Assembly (NCBI RefSeq): GCF_003589595.1
Contig: NW_020654080.1
Coordinates: 172,604-236,603, forward strand
Direction of reading: 5' to 3'
Length of the DNA: 64,000 bases
Source: Hyposmocoma kahamanoa
Lineage: Eukaryota > Arthropoda > Insecta > Lepidoptera > Cosmopterigidae
Shown here: positions 28,301-39,046 of the stretch, piece after piece
Numbering within the stretch: position 1 is the first letter of the stretch
Layout of the letters: each line of letters begins with the position of its first letter
Made by a program: the position numbers and the translations under genes
Notes under the pieces: generated by a model
What the model was told of the DNA's origin: nothing
Database searches by the model: none
Seen by the model: only the letters and a program-made list of their open reading frames with translations

Positions 28301-31300
28301 TGACTCAACAACGTACTAACAACGTCGTTAAACTTCATCTTAAATTGCTCCTCGCATTTAATGACACGTAATGTGAAGATAAAATGCAATTGTCTCGAGT
28401 CAATACATTTTTTAATTTTTCTTCTTGTAGCTATTGCAAATTTGTGTTGCATTATAAGTTCACCACCTTGGATGCTACACAGAAACATTCCTTCATTCGT
28501 TCTTAACGAATTTTAGTATAATGTCACTTGATGAGGAAACATCTTCTGGTTGGAGCGAAAGTGCGAGCGCCAGGAATGTTGCTCTATACATATGCTTTTA
28601 CTAGACGTACTTCGCTCCGCGGTATAATCCAGCGCACAGCCATTAACGCGGTTGGTTATGCGCGTGAATCCTCCACCGCGGGAACGCGTTCGCGCCAGCA
28701 CGTGCTAACGCGCGTTTTTGCACCTCGTTGCGCCGCCACCGAGCCGAGCGATTATAAAATAATGTCCGTCATCTACCGCGTCTCGGCGGTTCACTACATG
28801 TCCGCTCATAGTAGGCGTCTTCTCGTCCCACACCCCTCAGCCAACAAAACAATATAAAGTTAAGATTGTAGATTATTTTTCCGCAAATCGAATTGTGTCA
28901 CAAATAAGTAAGGGACGATGCCCATAATTTCACTTTCGAGCGAAGTTTAGGAAGAAAAATAGCAGTAAAACCATATTATACATACTATAGTAAAATAGTC
29001 ACATAATTCAACTTTGTCGATTCACTCGAGATGGTTCATAAAAATTTACTTTTATTTATTTATTTACTATGTTTTGCAATGTCGCCCACATTGCAAAACA
29101 TAGTAATTATCAGCCGATTACCTTGCTCTCTCAGATTTATGAACGTTTTGATTTTGACCATCCGGCTTACCCATATGCTTGACGAAGCGCAACCTATTGA
29201 GCAGGTTGGCTTTTGGAGCGGCTTCTCAATCATCGACCATATCCACACGATTAATATGCTGATGGAAAAGTGTCATGAATTCAACCGGACCCTTGTCATG
29301 GCCGTTCGTCGATTACGACAAGGCCTTCGATAGTGTCGAACATTGGGCCGTGTTCCACGCACTTCATCGCTGCCACATCGATTCCCGCTACGTAGATGTG
29401 CTCCGGGAACTGTATGGTTCAACCACTCTGCAGGTACGAGTTCACGATTTAACCAATCCCGTTCCAAACCAACGAGGAGTGAGACAAGGAGATACCATTT
29501 CCCTAAAACTATTCACAGCACCACTTGAGGATGTCGTAAAATCCCTTAAATAGGATAACTGCGGCATTAACATCAATGGTGTCCATTTGTCTCACCTAAG
29601 ATTCGCGGACGATCTCGTGCTATTTACAGAAAGTTTCGACGATCTCCAAAGGATGCTGGAACCACTCTATGATGGGCCATGGTGCGCGCCATGCTCGGCA
29701 TCAGCCATTGTAGATCGAGTTCCGAACGTTGAGATCCGACGATGGACGAAAGTCCAGGATGCTGGAACTCGAATCGTGGAACTCAAATCGGGCTGGGCGG
29801 GACACCTAGCAAGGCAAGGTGATGACAGGTGGAGCAAGACATCGACTGATTGGTGGCCGAGGAAGGGCAAAAGAAGCGGCGGGTGCCCTGTGGCAAGGTG
29901 GGTCGACGACATAGTACGCGTCGCGGGACGTCCGTTTCGACGTTCCGAGCGGTCACTATAAGAACTACAATTACCCGTACATACTATTTTTAGATGACAC
30001 CAAACTCGCGGTCGATGTACGTCCTCGAGCTATAGCTACGTTACACGACATGTTGTGTGGCGTTTGCAGTGCAACACGCAGAGGGCTGCGGCCAGCATTG
30101 GCAATATCCGCTATGTAGCCTGCAGCGCAGGGCAACCTGCGCCACGACCACACTGTAATACCTACAGCAGCTGCACTATAAAAGTGAAGTGCAGCGATTT
30201 TTTCAAAATTCGAAACAAAGCATGTGTTATTTTGAAGCGGGGTGCAAAAAATATAAGCTCAAACATATTTTGGGCACTCTTTCTTTAACGTTGCACAACT
30301 TTTTGCAGCGCGACTTGCGATTTAGATGTAGGTAGAGACCACGATTTGGCGCTTTTTAAGTACTTACGTTACCCATTACAGTCAACTGATAAGGTACCAA
30401 TGCCACGGCAAAGCTAGACGAATGGAGGTACTGGTTATGTATCTTCATTTTGTTGGTAGCGGCGGTACATATCCTGAAATCCATGCATGAGTCGTTAGGT
30501 ATATACTCACAAGCGTTGCATCACGCGTGGCGTGCGCTTGCGTGTCGCACGCGATCGATCGCTCAGTTGCCGCGTCGCCTGGACATACATGTACAGTGTA
30601 TTATGGCGTGCTTCGCTGGTCTTGCGCACACTCCGCATCTTAGCAGTTATTTTATCTCAAAGTGACAGTCGCTAGATTCTAGAAGGGCAGATGTGTTCTT
30701 CAGTAGAGACGATACGTCTCTTTAGAAGGAACAGACCCGTACCCAACAGTGAAGAGGAAGTAAGGTATGTCAAGAGATCCATTCTGCATTCACGAGTCTC
30801 GTTAAACTGCTACAGCGGCGCAAGATACTGCTGAGTACGGTCACAGGCGCAGAAGCAGGTGCACGCGACGCCGTGCCGTTGAAATTTGATAACTTTCTCG
30901 GGCTTCTCACTCGCTTGCCGAAGTCTCGTAAGGCTCCATGTCCTTCGGTCGTGCATCTCCGATAAAAAGGTTTTTGACGCGGCGGCAATGACTCGCCGCA
31001 CAAAATGGAACTTTATTTGGAAGGCGGAGGGTCTGGTCGTAGCGCGCCGGAACACGGCCGTTGCGCCCGGGACGACCGGTTGCCACCGCCTGCGCCCCGC
31101 CCCCGCCTCTCACCACCGCTACTATAATAATATAATCAGGTGATCACTCCGTGCCGTGTTCGTTAGCATCACTGCACCGGAATGCCACCAGTGCTATCTC
31201 TCTTATCGCACGCTTATTAAACAGAGAGAAAAAATAACTTGTCCCTTGAGAATTTGGCCGTTTTCGAGTTTTTCCTTCCTTATTTATGAATCGGGATTTT

Positions 31301-34300
31301 CGGGGATGAAAAACGCTACAGTTGAGCGAGCACACTGCCAGCCCCCCCTTACAACACACACTGAAACACACACACAAAACTAGCCAAAATTGTTCACGTT
31401 CAAATCAAGTCGTTCAAAACGTTAATACGTTGACAAGCAGTACTACCGTAAGAAGTTCCTGTGTCGTTTATATTATAAATTTAATTGTACTCGAAGACTT
31501 ATTCCCATTATCAATTACATATCATTAAAATTGACCCAAAAGAGTACCACCGCCCTTAAATTATTCAATGGGTAATTAGATCCATGAGAGCCCAGTCATA
31601 TATATTATCTAAAATAAAAATAAAAAGTTTTGTCTGCTGATGTGAATGTGAGTAGATTTTTTTTATTTTTTTTTATTTATTTAAGAAAAACATACAGTCT
31701 CATACAAATGTTACATATAAAAACATTAAAATTACTAGCAGACCAGATTGTTCCATTAAATAATTACGATAGATGTACAATATACGTTCAATATGTTTGT
31801 ATGCGTAATGTTTGGATGGACACATTGGACCTACATAAAAGGCCCACTTCTATACAATCTGTTTCCACAAATAAATTTTCATGTAAGTATATGACAGTCA
31901 TAATGACAATATTTACTCAGCTAAAAATGTATAATTTCAATACTAAACTAAAGAACTTAAATATAATAAGGCTGTGGAATGTACTCCTCAAATAGATGAA
32001 CTAGCCACTACAGTCGAACTAGGAAGTTCGGTATTTCAACATGTAATTGCACTAGTCATTTATAAAAGGAAAGTGATCAATATTTAAATGAGTTCTTACA
32101 TTCTTCATTTTAGAAGATTAAATTAATTGTGTATTTTTTGTGTATGCGTGTGTGCACACGAGTGGTTAAGATGGAGTGAGAACTAACGTAATAAATATCT
32201 AGGTAGAACTGCAATAGTATTTATTTTATTACATTTAGGATAATATACTCTCAATGTCCTTAGTGTCCAATTTGTACGAGCTGCTTGTCTCGTACAGTAA
32301 TATGTCAGAATATGTCGGGTGATATCAGCGAGATGATGCAGGGAGATGTCAAAGATGCTGCAGAAATAATACGCGACCGATACCACGGAGTAACTTTATT
32401 GTCCTGAAAATTATAATTTTTGATTAAATTATAATTAACATTTTGCACGTGCCCAATGTAGGGTGCAACGTTGCACATTGTCAGTTGCATTGTCAGTTAT
32501 CAGTTGTACGTTGACCCGCACAACCCGTACACAATGAGATACTTCTTTTTACACTGCTTTGTAGTTAAGTTGTAGATACCATTTATATATACTTTTAATA
32601 TATAAATGGGCCCAAGAAGAATGAAACTCTTTGAATAAATATAGTTTTTATTGTTTCTGTCAATTTAGGATCAAAACAAAATCCCTTGTGCTTTTGTATC
32701 TCGATGCTGAATATACAAAGTTGACGCACCGACAACACTTTGCATGCTTTGTACAAGGATGACGAGAGGAAAAGAAATGACCTAAATGTAGAATAGCGCC
32801 GCTGTGCTCTCTCTAAACATATCACAGTAGTATGTGATGAGTGATTGGCATAAAGCAACATAAACTAATTTATGATTTTAAAATCAATTTATACCTACAT
32901 AGTGAAGTTTTTTTTATAAAAGAGCAATTTTAATGGGACAGTCCAAACTATTTCCCACAATGGCCAGGATTCTGTTGGAGCCCCCGCGCACCCGTCGCCA
33001 CAGGGAAGCTACTCTTTTTCTAATAACGGCGCGACAGTCATCAGTGCGAGCCTTTGTGAACATGCCTGATGCGCTACAGTGCATCAACGTCCTAAACGTG
33101 TATTAACGCGCACGCTCAACATAGCCCCGCACTAGGGAAACCCTGAGTCGCGGGTGCCATGGACACACACATAGACAACCACAAGTTACACCCAAACTCA
33201 CGAGATAAATAAATGTAGGCCATACAAATATTTCTCCCGGCCCGGGAACCGAACCTGGGACCTCTGCGTGGCAATCCGGCATGGTACCCGTTCGGCCATG
33301 AAGGCGTTATTATATTGAACGCTCAAAGTGTTTAGGGTCATCTGACTATATTTCACCCAAAGACTACACGTGTAGAAGGTTTCACTGTATGCTTTAAAAA
33401 GCGTTAATTTCACCTTTTTGCTACAACACGTGCAAACCTCCGAACATTTTAGCTCTTACCGCAAGGGCCAGGGCTTTGCGCTCTCGGCCAATGTCCACCA
33501 AGTTAGACTGATCATCTGTCACTAATCTAAGTATCTATAAGTATTCTGAACTATTTTATTGATGTAACTTGTTCAAGTGGCTTACACTGGCAGAGTTGTT
33601 CTTCCAAGGTAACTAAAATTGTTTAATACTAGATGATAAATATTTTCAGTTCGTCTGATTGAACGAATTTTTCGACGGAAAAGATCATTAGTTTTGATTT
33701 GTCAGTGTTTAAGGTAAGGCCATTTTTATTCAACCATTTACAAATCTAATTATATCCCTTCTGGACTTCGCCAGGAGTATTCGACCACGTGTCCGAACTG
33801 AAAGTAAGTCGTCGGCGCAAGCCATTAAGTTTCCCTTGCACGGCTTGTTGTGACAACATTTCATTGTCCGATATTTTAGGTGCAGATAAATTTTTAAAAT
33901 TTGTTTTAACGAGCTGATGCGGCTGCAGCATCTGCCGCCGCATCAGCCCAACAAATGTTCCGACAATTCTTTACGTCAACTCGATACAGGATTCCGCTTA
34001 TTTCCAAGTATGCAGACGTTTATTTACTTATTTATTTTATATTTTACGAGGCCGCTACGGGTCGAGATCACGAGTCAGCGGTAATATTTTGTCGTAGACG
34101 CATCGTCGTCGAACGAGGCGGTGCATCTGCAGCGGCGGCTGCTGAGCCTCAGCTCGGAGCTGGTGACGCTCCGAAACCACCTACACGTAGGAGCGAGCGC
34201 GGGGGCCGCGGGCAAGCCGGGCACGCCGCAGCCGGCGGTGCCGCCGCGAGCGCCGCAGCCGCCGCCGCAGCAACCCGCACCGCCACACCCCGCCCCGCCC

Positions 34301-35955
34301 CTGTTGCCGCACCCCGCGCCGCCGCCATCCGCAGCGCCTCCGCCGCCACCCGGTACGTGGCTCGCCTCGGCCGTGGGAGAGTGGGTCCGGTGGGCTGAAA
34401 CTCAATGGCTTGTCGCGCTGCGCAGAGACACGATGGCGCGCCGGCAGCGCGGCGAGCGGCGCGGCGGCGGGCGCGACGGCCGGCGCCGCCGCGGACGTGG
34501 AGGACCTCATTCACTTGCGCGGTCCGCTCACCGAGGACGCCGTGGTGCGCGCGCTGCAGGCGCGCTTCTACCAGCACAAGTTTTATGTCAGTCTATGCAT
34601 ACCCTACGCTTTTCATTTGACAGAAACAAGCCCCTAACTAAAACCCGGGTTACTCAAAAGTAAAAGAACACACAAAAGTTGGGGTAACAAAGCCGATCCT
34701 AGATTGCGCTTTACCCGTCGTTGCTTATCTGGGCCCCGTGAGGCAGGAATAAAAATTGTTTAAAGTTTTTTGTAGCGGTCCGCGCGGGTGTGTCGACGCC
34801 ACTACCTGTGCTCGGAAGGTGTAAGCTATTATAGAATGTAAAAATAAAATATGCCATTTGTAAGTATGGGTCCGTAATAGATTGCAATACCTACTTAAAT
34901 GTAATTCTAGGGCATCTCTGTTTGTAGACACAATCGAAAGAGTAATGTAACACTTCGCTTCGTATTTTAACCAAACTGCTGCAATTCTGCCAACATCTGC
35001 GCATTGAAGTATTCCGATGTACGCTCATGGCGAAATTCAGCACAGGCGACGTAAAATTTTTAATTTTGTCGGTAGACTTGGATCGGACCGATCCTACTGG
35101 CGGTTAACGGGTACACCGACGCGGGCAACTCGCTGACGCTAACAGCGGCACGCGCCCAGCGGCCGGAACTGGCGCGGCTTGTGCACACCGCCGTGCGGCA
35201 CCAGGCCGACACCGGTTACCCGCAGGCCATCATCCTCTCGGGCGTGTCGGGCTCGGGCAAGACGTACGCGTCGATGGTACTGCTACGGCGGTTGTTCGAC
35301 GTGGCGGGCGGTGGGCCCGAGACCGACGCGTTCAAACACCTCGCCGCCGCTTTCACCGTTCTGCGCTCGCTCGGCACCGCCTCCACACCAGCCAACACGC
35401 ACTCCAGCCGCATCGTACGAATTGCTTCACGACTAAAGCACCCTTCTTTACGTTGCGAGGCGGTCGGTAACTGATCATTAATCACGGTTGCAGGGACACT
35501 TCATCGAGGTGCAGGTGACGGACGGCGCGCTGTACCGCACAAAGATCCACTGTTACTTCCTGGACCAGACGCGCGTGGTGCGCCCGCCGCCCGGCGAGCG
35601 CAACTACCACATCTTCTACCAGCTGCTGGCCGGACTCACCTCCGAGGAGCGCGCGCAGCTCCACCTCGACGGATATTCGCCGCAAGACCTCAGGTGAGCT
35701 CCGATTCCGGACACGACGCTGTCACGCGCAGGACAAACGTCGCTACCGTACCGGCCGACAGGTACTTGGCGTCACCGCATCACCGGCGGCCCGATCCCGA
35801 GGACGCGGCGCGGTTCCACGCGTGGAAGACCTGCCTCGGCATCCTCGGCATCCCGTTCCTGGACGTGGTGCGCGTGCTGGGCGCCGTGCTGCTGCTGGGC
35901 AACGTGCAGTTCGCGGAGAGCGCGGAGGGAGCGGCCGAGCCGACGGGCGAGGCGG
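25366..35955 (+). CDS. Unconventional myosin, N-terminal part (6 exons, cut by gap); possibly class XX (Dachs-like)
   Basis: Exons: 25366-25456, 34098-34352, 34426-34586, 35076-35414, 35494-35693, 35762-35955 (gap). Every join is GT-AG and in frame, giving 413 residues. Residues 1-60 look helical (LDKYFTELQKFWETEKKL, then HLQRRLLSLSSELVTLR), and a Pro/Ala-rich stretch follows. The motor begins near 145 (DLIHLRGPLTEDAVV). GPILLAVNGYT replaces the usual AVNPY. The P-loop at 225-232 is GVSGSGKT, where most myosins have GESGAGKT. Switch I reads ANTHSSRIGHF near 277-287, where NxNSSRFGK is usual. Then come ERNYHIFYQLLAGL and FLDVVRVLGAVLLLGNVQF. There is no kinase, PDZ or ankyrin domain before the motor, which argues against classes III, XVIII and XVI. 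A plain N-terminal extension fits class XX, whose fly member Dachs acts at the cell cortex in Fat/Hippo growth control. Myosin is certain; the class is an inference. Intron 1 is 8.6 kb and full of transposon remnants. Confidence 0.85.
26990..27490 (+). mobile_element. 3' end of a Jockey-like LINE with an internal insertion
   Basis: Lies in myosin intron 1. The left part (26998-27097) and the right part from about 27278 align by eye with consecutive 3' UTR sequence of the 15-kb copy (TTACAAAATTG, then GAGTCTAGAT and TTCTTGCTCGTTC). Between them, 27098-27277 is foreign. It has several ACAACATAGTA units at 27112-27168 and ends in AAATAAATAAATAAATAA, like the 3' end of another retroelement. Confidence 0.65.
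27500..27945 (+). mobile_element. LINE C-terminal remnant
   Basis: Frames read MLARRFARGVGTRTVKLTLFKAFCQSFYT, in segments broken by stops, a pattern common after the RT domain of insect LINEs. The - strand remnant at 33306-33413 (KLTLFKAYSETFYTCSLW) is from the same family. It ends near an AATAAAG at about 27936-27942. Confidence 0.6.
27946..29063. other. Myosin intron 1, unassigned part
   Basis: AT-rich with a GC-rich patch near 28600-28760. No exon or known repeat is supported. Confidence 0.35.
29064..29106. repeat. 19-bp perfect palindrome with 5-nt loop
   Basis: TTACTATGTTTTGCAATGT at 29064-29082 and its exact reverse complement at 29088-29106 flank CGCCC. It sits at the left edge of an RTE-like LINE remnant. 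Confidence 0.85.
29110..29970 (+). mobile_element. RTE-like LINE remnant with internal deletion
   Basis: Reads QVGFWSGFSIIDHIHTINML, then FVDYDKAFDSVEH in another frame, RGVRQGDTIS and the active site LRFADDLVLFTES (about 29600). It then jumps at about 29670 to the C-terminal region (SGWAGHLARQGDDRW, CPVARWVDDIVRVAGR). RT and tail are joined with several hundred bases missing, plus frameshifts and a stop at 29551. It lies in myosin intron 1. Confidence 0.85.
29971..33123. other. Myosin intron 1, unassigned part
   Basis: No exon is supported. A run of Ts with TTTATTTATTT at about 31660-31690 looks like the 3' tail of a - strand retroelement. GC-rich patches occur near 30060-30150 and 31000-31120. 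The rest is AT-rich with no structure I can name. Confidence 0.35.
33124..33303 (-). mobile_element. tRNA-derived SINE-like element, copy 1
   Basis: Read on the - strand it starts with TGGCCGAACGGGT (A-box-like), then GGTTCGGTTCC (B box), then a body with GGGAGAAATATTTGTATGGCC and the CTAGTGCGGGG end. The body is nearly identical in the copy at 51895-52032, which lies in the opposite orientation. It is inserted against a LINE remnant at 33306. Confidence 0.75.
33306..33413 (-). mobile_element. LINE C-terminal fragment
   Basis: The - strand frame reads MKLTLFKAYSETFYTCSLWVKYSQ and then LSVQYNNAF, in pieces typical of the region after RT. It is cut by the adjacent SINE-like element. It lies in myosin intron 1. 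Confidence 0.6.
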
Positions 35956-36355
35956 NNNNNNNNNNNNNNNNNNNNNNNNNNNNNNNNNNNNNNNNNNNNN
36001 NNNNNNNNNNNNNNNNNNNNNNNNNNNNNNNNNNNNNNNNNNNNNNNNNNNNNNNNNNNNNNNNNNNNNNNNNNNNNNNNNNNNNNNNNNNNNNNNNNNN
36101 NNNNNNNNNNNNNNNNNNNNNNNNNNNNNNNNNNNNNNNNNNNNNNNNNNNNNNNNNNNNNNNNNNNNNNNNNNNNNNNNNNNNNNNNNNNNNNNNNNNN
36201 NNNNNNNNNNNNNNNNNNNNNNNNNNNNNNNNNNNNNNNNNNNNNNNNNNNNNNNNNNNNNNNNNNNNNNNNNNNNNNNNNNNNNNNNNNNNNNNNNNNN
36301 NNNNNNNNNNNNNNNNNNNNNNNNNNNNNNNNNNNNNNNNNNNNNNNNNNNNNNN
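35956..36355. other. Assembly gap of 400 Ns inside the myosin gene
   Basis: A round-number gap, probably of nominal size. The remaining motor (relay, converter, lever arm; several hundred residues) is absent from the assembled sequence on either side. Confidence 0.99.
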
Positions 36356-36402
36356 TTAATAAAGAATGGTAGGTCATTAATATAAATGAGAAATAAGATA
36401 AG
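36356..36402 (-). repeat. 47-bp LINE fragment at gap edge, exact copy at 38102-38148
   Basis: The first 47 bases after the gap are identical to 38102-38148. There they encode, on the - strand, the segment between GPL and the active site of a Jockey-like LINE. The gap edge therefore falls in repetitive DNA. Confidence 0.9.
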
Positions 36403-36467
36403 AATTTTTTGATGATTAGAAGATTTTTTTTGTGTTGTGTTGTGTTCTTCATCACCATCATATTGGG

Positions 36468-36521
36468 ATCCGTGCCTCCACCATTTATAATAGAATCCGC
36501 GCCTCCACCATTTATAATAGA
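36468..36521. repeat. 27-bp tandem duplication
   Basis: Two adjacent 27-base units beginning ATCCGTGCCTCC and ATCCGCGCCTCC differ at one position. Confidence 0.85.
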
Positions 36522-37859
36522 GGGCTGTAGCTCAGACGCATTGCGAGAGGTACTTTTAATAATATAAAACCGGGATCATTTTAAAACTTTGGTTTATTTT
36601 ACCAATTTTACATGTTTAGGGTTACAAATCAATAATCTTACTATTAATGTCAAGATCTTCTATTTTCTTAACATTCTTTTTCAAAGCATTCTAATTATGA
36701 ATCTCACTCAGCCAGTGATTCTACTCATAGAGTACAGCCTAGTCTACATCCCTCTTCCTCACAGCTGAAGGGGTGAACATCCCTAGCTAGTGCTCTACCT
36801 ATGATAGGCAACTTACATCGGTGATCAGCCTTCACTACAGGCTAGCCACACACTGCTCGGAAGCTATCAACTTACAACAACAACAAGTAACCACCGAGGA
36901 GGCTATGGCTTTGGTCTGCCAAAAACCTATCTAAAAGGACAGACCATGATCACATCCTAAACAAACAAATAAAAATATAATTACTCGTTAGCTATCCTAG
37001 CTAATTAGGGAACCAGACTAAACTCGTAACACTTTATTTCATCGACCCTAAACTGGCTGAACGACCCTATCAAACTTCTAAACATTGCTACAAAACTATT
37101 TCCCTAAACTCCCTAAACCTAAGCTATCTCCAACGTGCATGCTGCCACAACGACGACACAGGCTTGAACATCCATCGGACGATCACTGGGTTACATCACT
37201 ATTGATCTCCCAGCTGCCTTAGTCCTCATTTTGCAGCTATCACGTTCCATCAGCTTCACTTACTATCTTTAACCAAACAAAAACCAACCCACATATAACG
37301 CTAACAACATATCCCAAGACACATATGGGATGAGAGTATACCACATGAAGAATTTCTAATAATTAAATAAATATATTTTCCCCGAATGCAGACAGTTGTT
37401 GTTCATCTTGAAGAGTGAGCACGAACTATGCACATATACTGGATAATATATCTATCAAATTAAAAAAGGGAAAAAGAAAAATTAAGTTAAATCTTTCTAC
37501 GATATTCCATCATCATCCTCCCGTCATTCCAAGTCTGCATTGCCGGAAAATATTAATTTTTCTTAAAATATTCCTCATAACGCCAATGTGGTTCCACATG
37601 AAAAATAAATATAAAAATTTAATTAACCTAGTAGAAACAAACACATTAAATTATCTCCTAAAGAACTTTTTCATCCTATTCACATGGAGTAGATTCTGCC
37701 TACCCAACCTTTTCCTATTCATACTTAATCTGCACATAATACAATTAAACAACTCAACCAATTCACTACCCTAATCTTCGCGTAACATACCTCTTTTTAT
37801 ATATCAAAGCAATCCTGTCTTTTTTATCAAATATTCGCTTCTGTTTGGATTGTAAACTA
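36522..37859. other. Non-coding stretch after the gap
   Basis: No myosin exon can be found here. 36700-37300 has an unusual C/T-rich composition without open frames and could be the non-coding part of an unrecognised retroelement. Confidence 0.3.
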
Positions 37860-38400
37860 TCTATACATTCTTTATGTGGATCGATCGAAGTTGCCCGCTT
37901 CACAAAGTCACTTTGTAAATTCTCCACAGTACCACGAGTTGGAACTCAGTTCTAAGGTTAATATTATGGATATCTTTTTTCTTAACGAAATTATGTATAT
38001 TTTTACGGGCATACAAAATATTTGAGTAAAGATGCTGCGATGCCACAGTCATGATACCAGAGTCGTCGATGTCAGCAACCAATACTATTTCGCAAAGGTC
38101 CTTAATAAAGAATGGTAGGTCATTAATATAAATGAGAAATAAGATAAGGGTCCAAGTATTGAGCCCTGCGGGACACCCATTATTCCCACAGAACCCAGAG
38201 AATTCATTCCATTTATGTCTACTTTCTGAATTCTACCGCTAAGATATGACAAGTTCCAACGCCCTTCCACTTACTCCGTACTATTCCAACTTCTTAACAA
38301 AGGTAATATGATCCAGTGCCTTTGAGAGGTCACAGAAAACCCCAATAGCGTTCTACGACCTTTCCCAAGCATCAAATATATGTTTTAGTAGTGCTACCCA
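37860..38400 (-). mobile_element. Jockey-like LINE remnant, reversed, internally deleted
   Basis: Same family as 14836-16745, on the - strand. It shows the HIFDAWERS-like segment, [17 protein letters not shown] and [10 protein letters not shown]. The degraded active site reads VADIDDS where FADDTS is expected. It then jumps to the C-terminal part (SQHLYSNILYARKNIHN). Stops and deletions show it is dead. Confidence 0.8.
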
Positions 38401-38493
38401 TATTGTGACTCCTACCGAAACACGACAGTAGTTGGGTCATGATGCCGAATGGCGCCTAGTGTCTGTGCGCATTTGACGCCGTTGCGGTCGCAG

Positions 38494-38892
38494 GAGCGCC
38501 CCCCGCCGCTGCCGCCGCCGCGCGCGTACACGGTGTCGGGCGGCGTGAAGCTGGGCTACCCGCAGCAGCGCGCCGTGGCCGCCGAGTGGGCCGAGGAGGC
38601 GCCCAAGGGCGGCGCCAAGCCGCTGCGGCTGCGCCCCGGCGACACCGTGCTGGCCGTCGGCGCCGCGCGGCGCGGCCACGTCGCCGTGCAGGTGCGAGGC
38701 CGCCGCTGGCGCCGCCGCCGCGGAGACGCCCCCGCGGCCCTCGCCGACTCGCTGACGCCCGCCGTCCGTGTGCAGGTGGGCAGCCGCACGGTGTCCGTGC
38801 CCCACCGCGTGCTGGCGCCGCCGCGCGCGCCCCCGCCGCGCGTGCACCCCCCGCCGCCCGCACCGCCGCAGCCCGCGCCCGCCGTCGCCTGA
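38494..38892 (+). CDS. Two C-terminal coding exons, probably the end of the myosin gene
   Basis: Exons 38494-38691 and 38776-38892, with clean acceptor (GTCGCAG), donor (CAG/GTGCGA) and acceptor (GTGTGCAG). The join is in frame and ends in TGA, giving 104 residues. The sequence is proline-rich (RPPPLPPPR), then has a compact segment LRLRPGDTVLAVG...HVAVQ-VGSRTVSVPHRVL. That segment could form a small beta-barrel of SH3-like type. A second Pro-rich tail follows. Strand, GC content and position after the gap suggest it belongs to the myosin, but no exon bridges them. It could instead be the 3' end of another gene. Confidence 0.6.
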   Translation, partial: ERPPPLPPPRAYTVSGGVKLGYPQQRAVAAEWAEEAPKGGAKPLRLRPGDTVLAVGAARRGHVAVQVRGRRWRRRRGDAPAALADSLTPAVRVQVGSRTVSVPHRVLAPPRAPPPRVHPPPPAPPQPAPAVA

Positions 38893-39040
38893 CACCGGCG
38901 GCCGTCGCATCACTAAATGAAGCCGCAGTTCTCGCGCTCTTGGGCGATTGTAGTTTTAGTAAAAACCTCGTCAGAGAACTGATCGTGCATTACGTATGTC
39001 TAATGGTGCCTTATTATTACGTCTAGGTTGTACAGAGTAA

Positions 39041-39046
39041 AATAAA
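39041..39046 (+). promoter_or_regulatory. Candidate poly(A) signal
   Basis: AATAAA about 150 bases after the TGA at 38892, in AT-rich sequence. Confidence 0.55.

Noticed and set aside
38437..38913. 158-residue - strand open frame
   Set aside because: It overlaps antisense the + strand exons 38494-38892, which have proper splice sites and a plausible protein composition.
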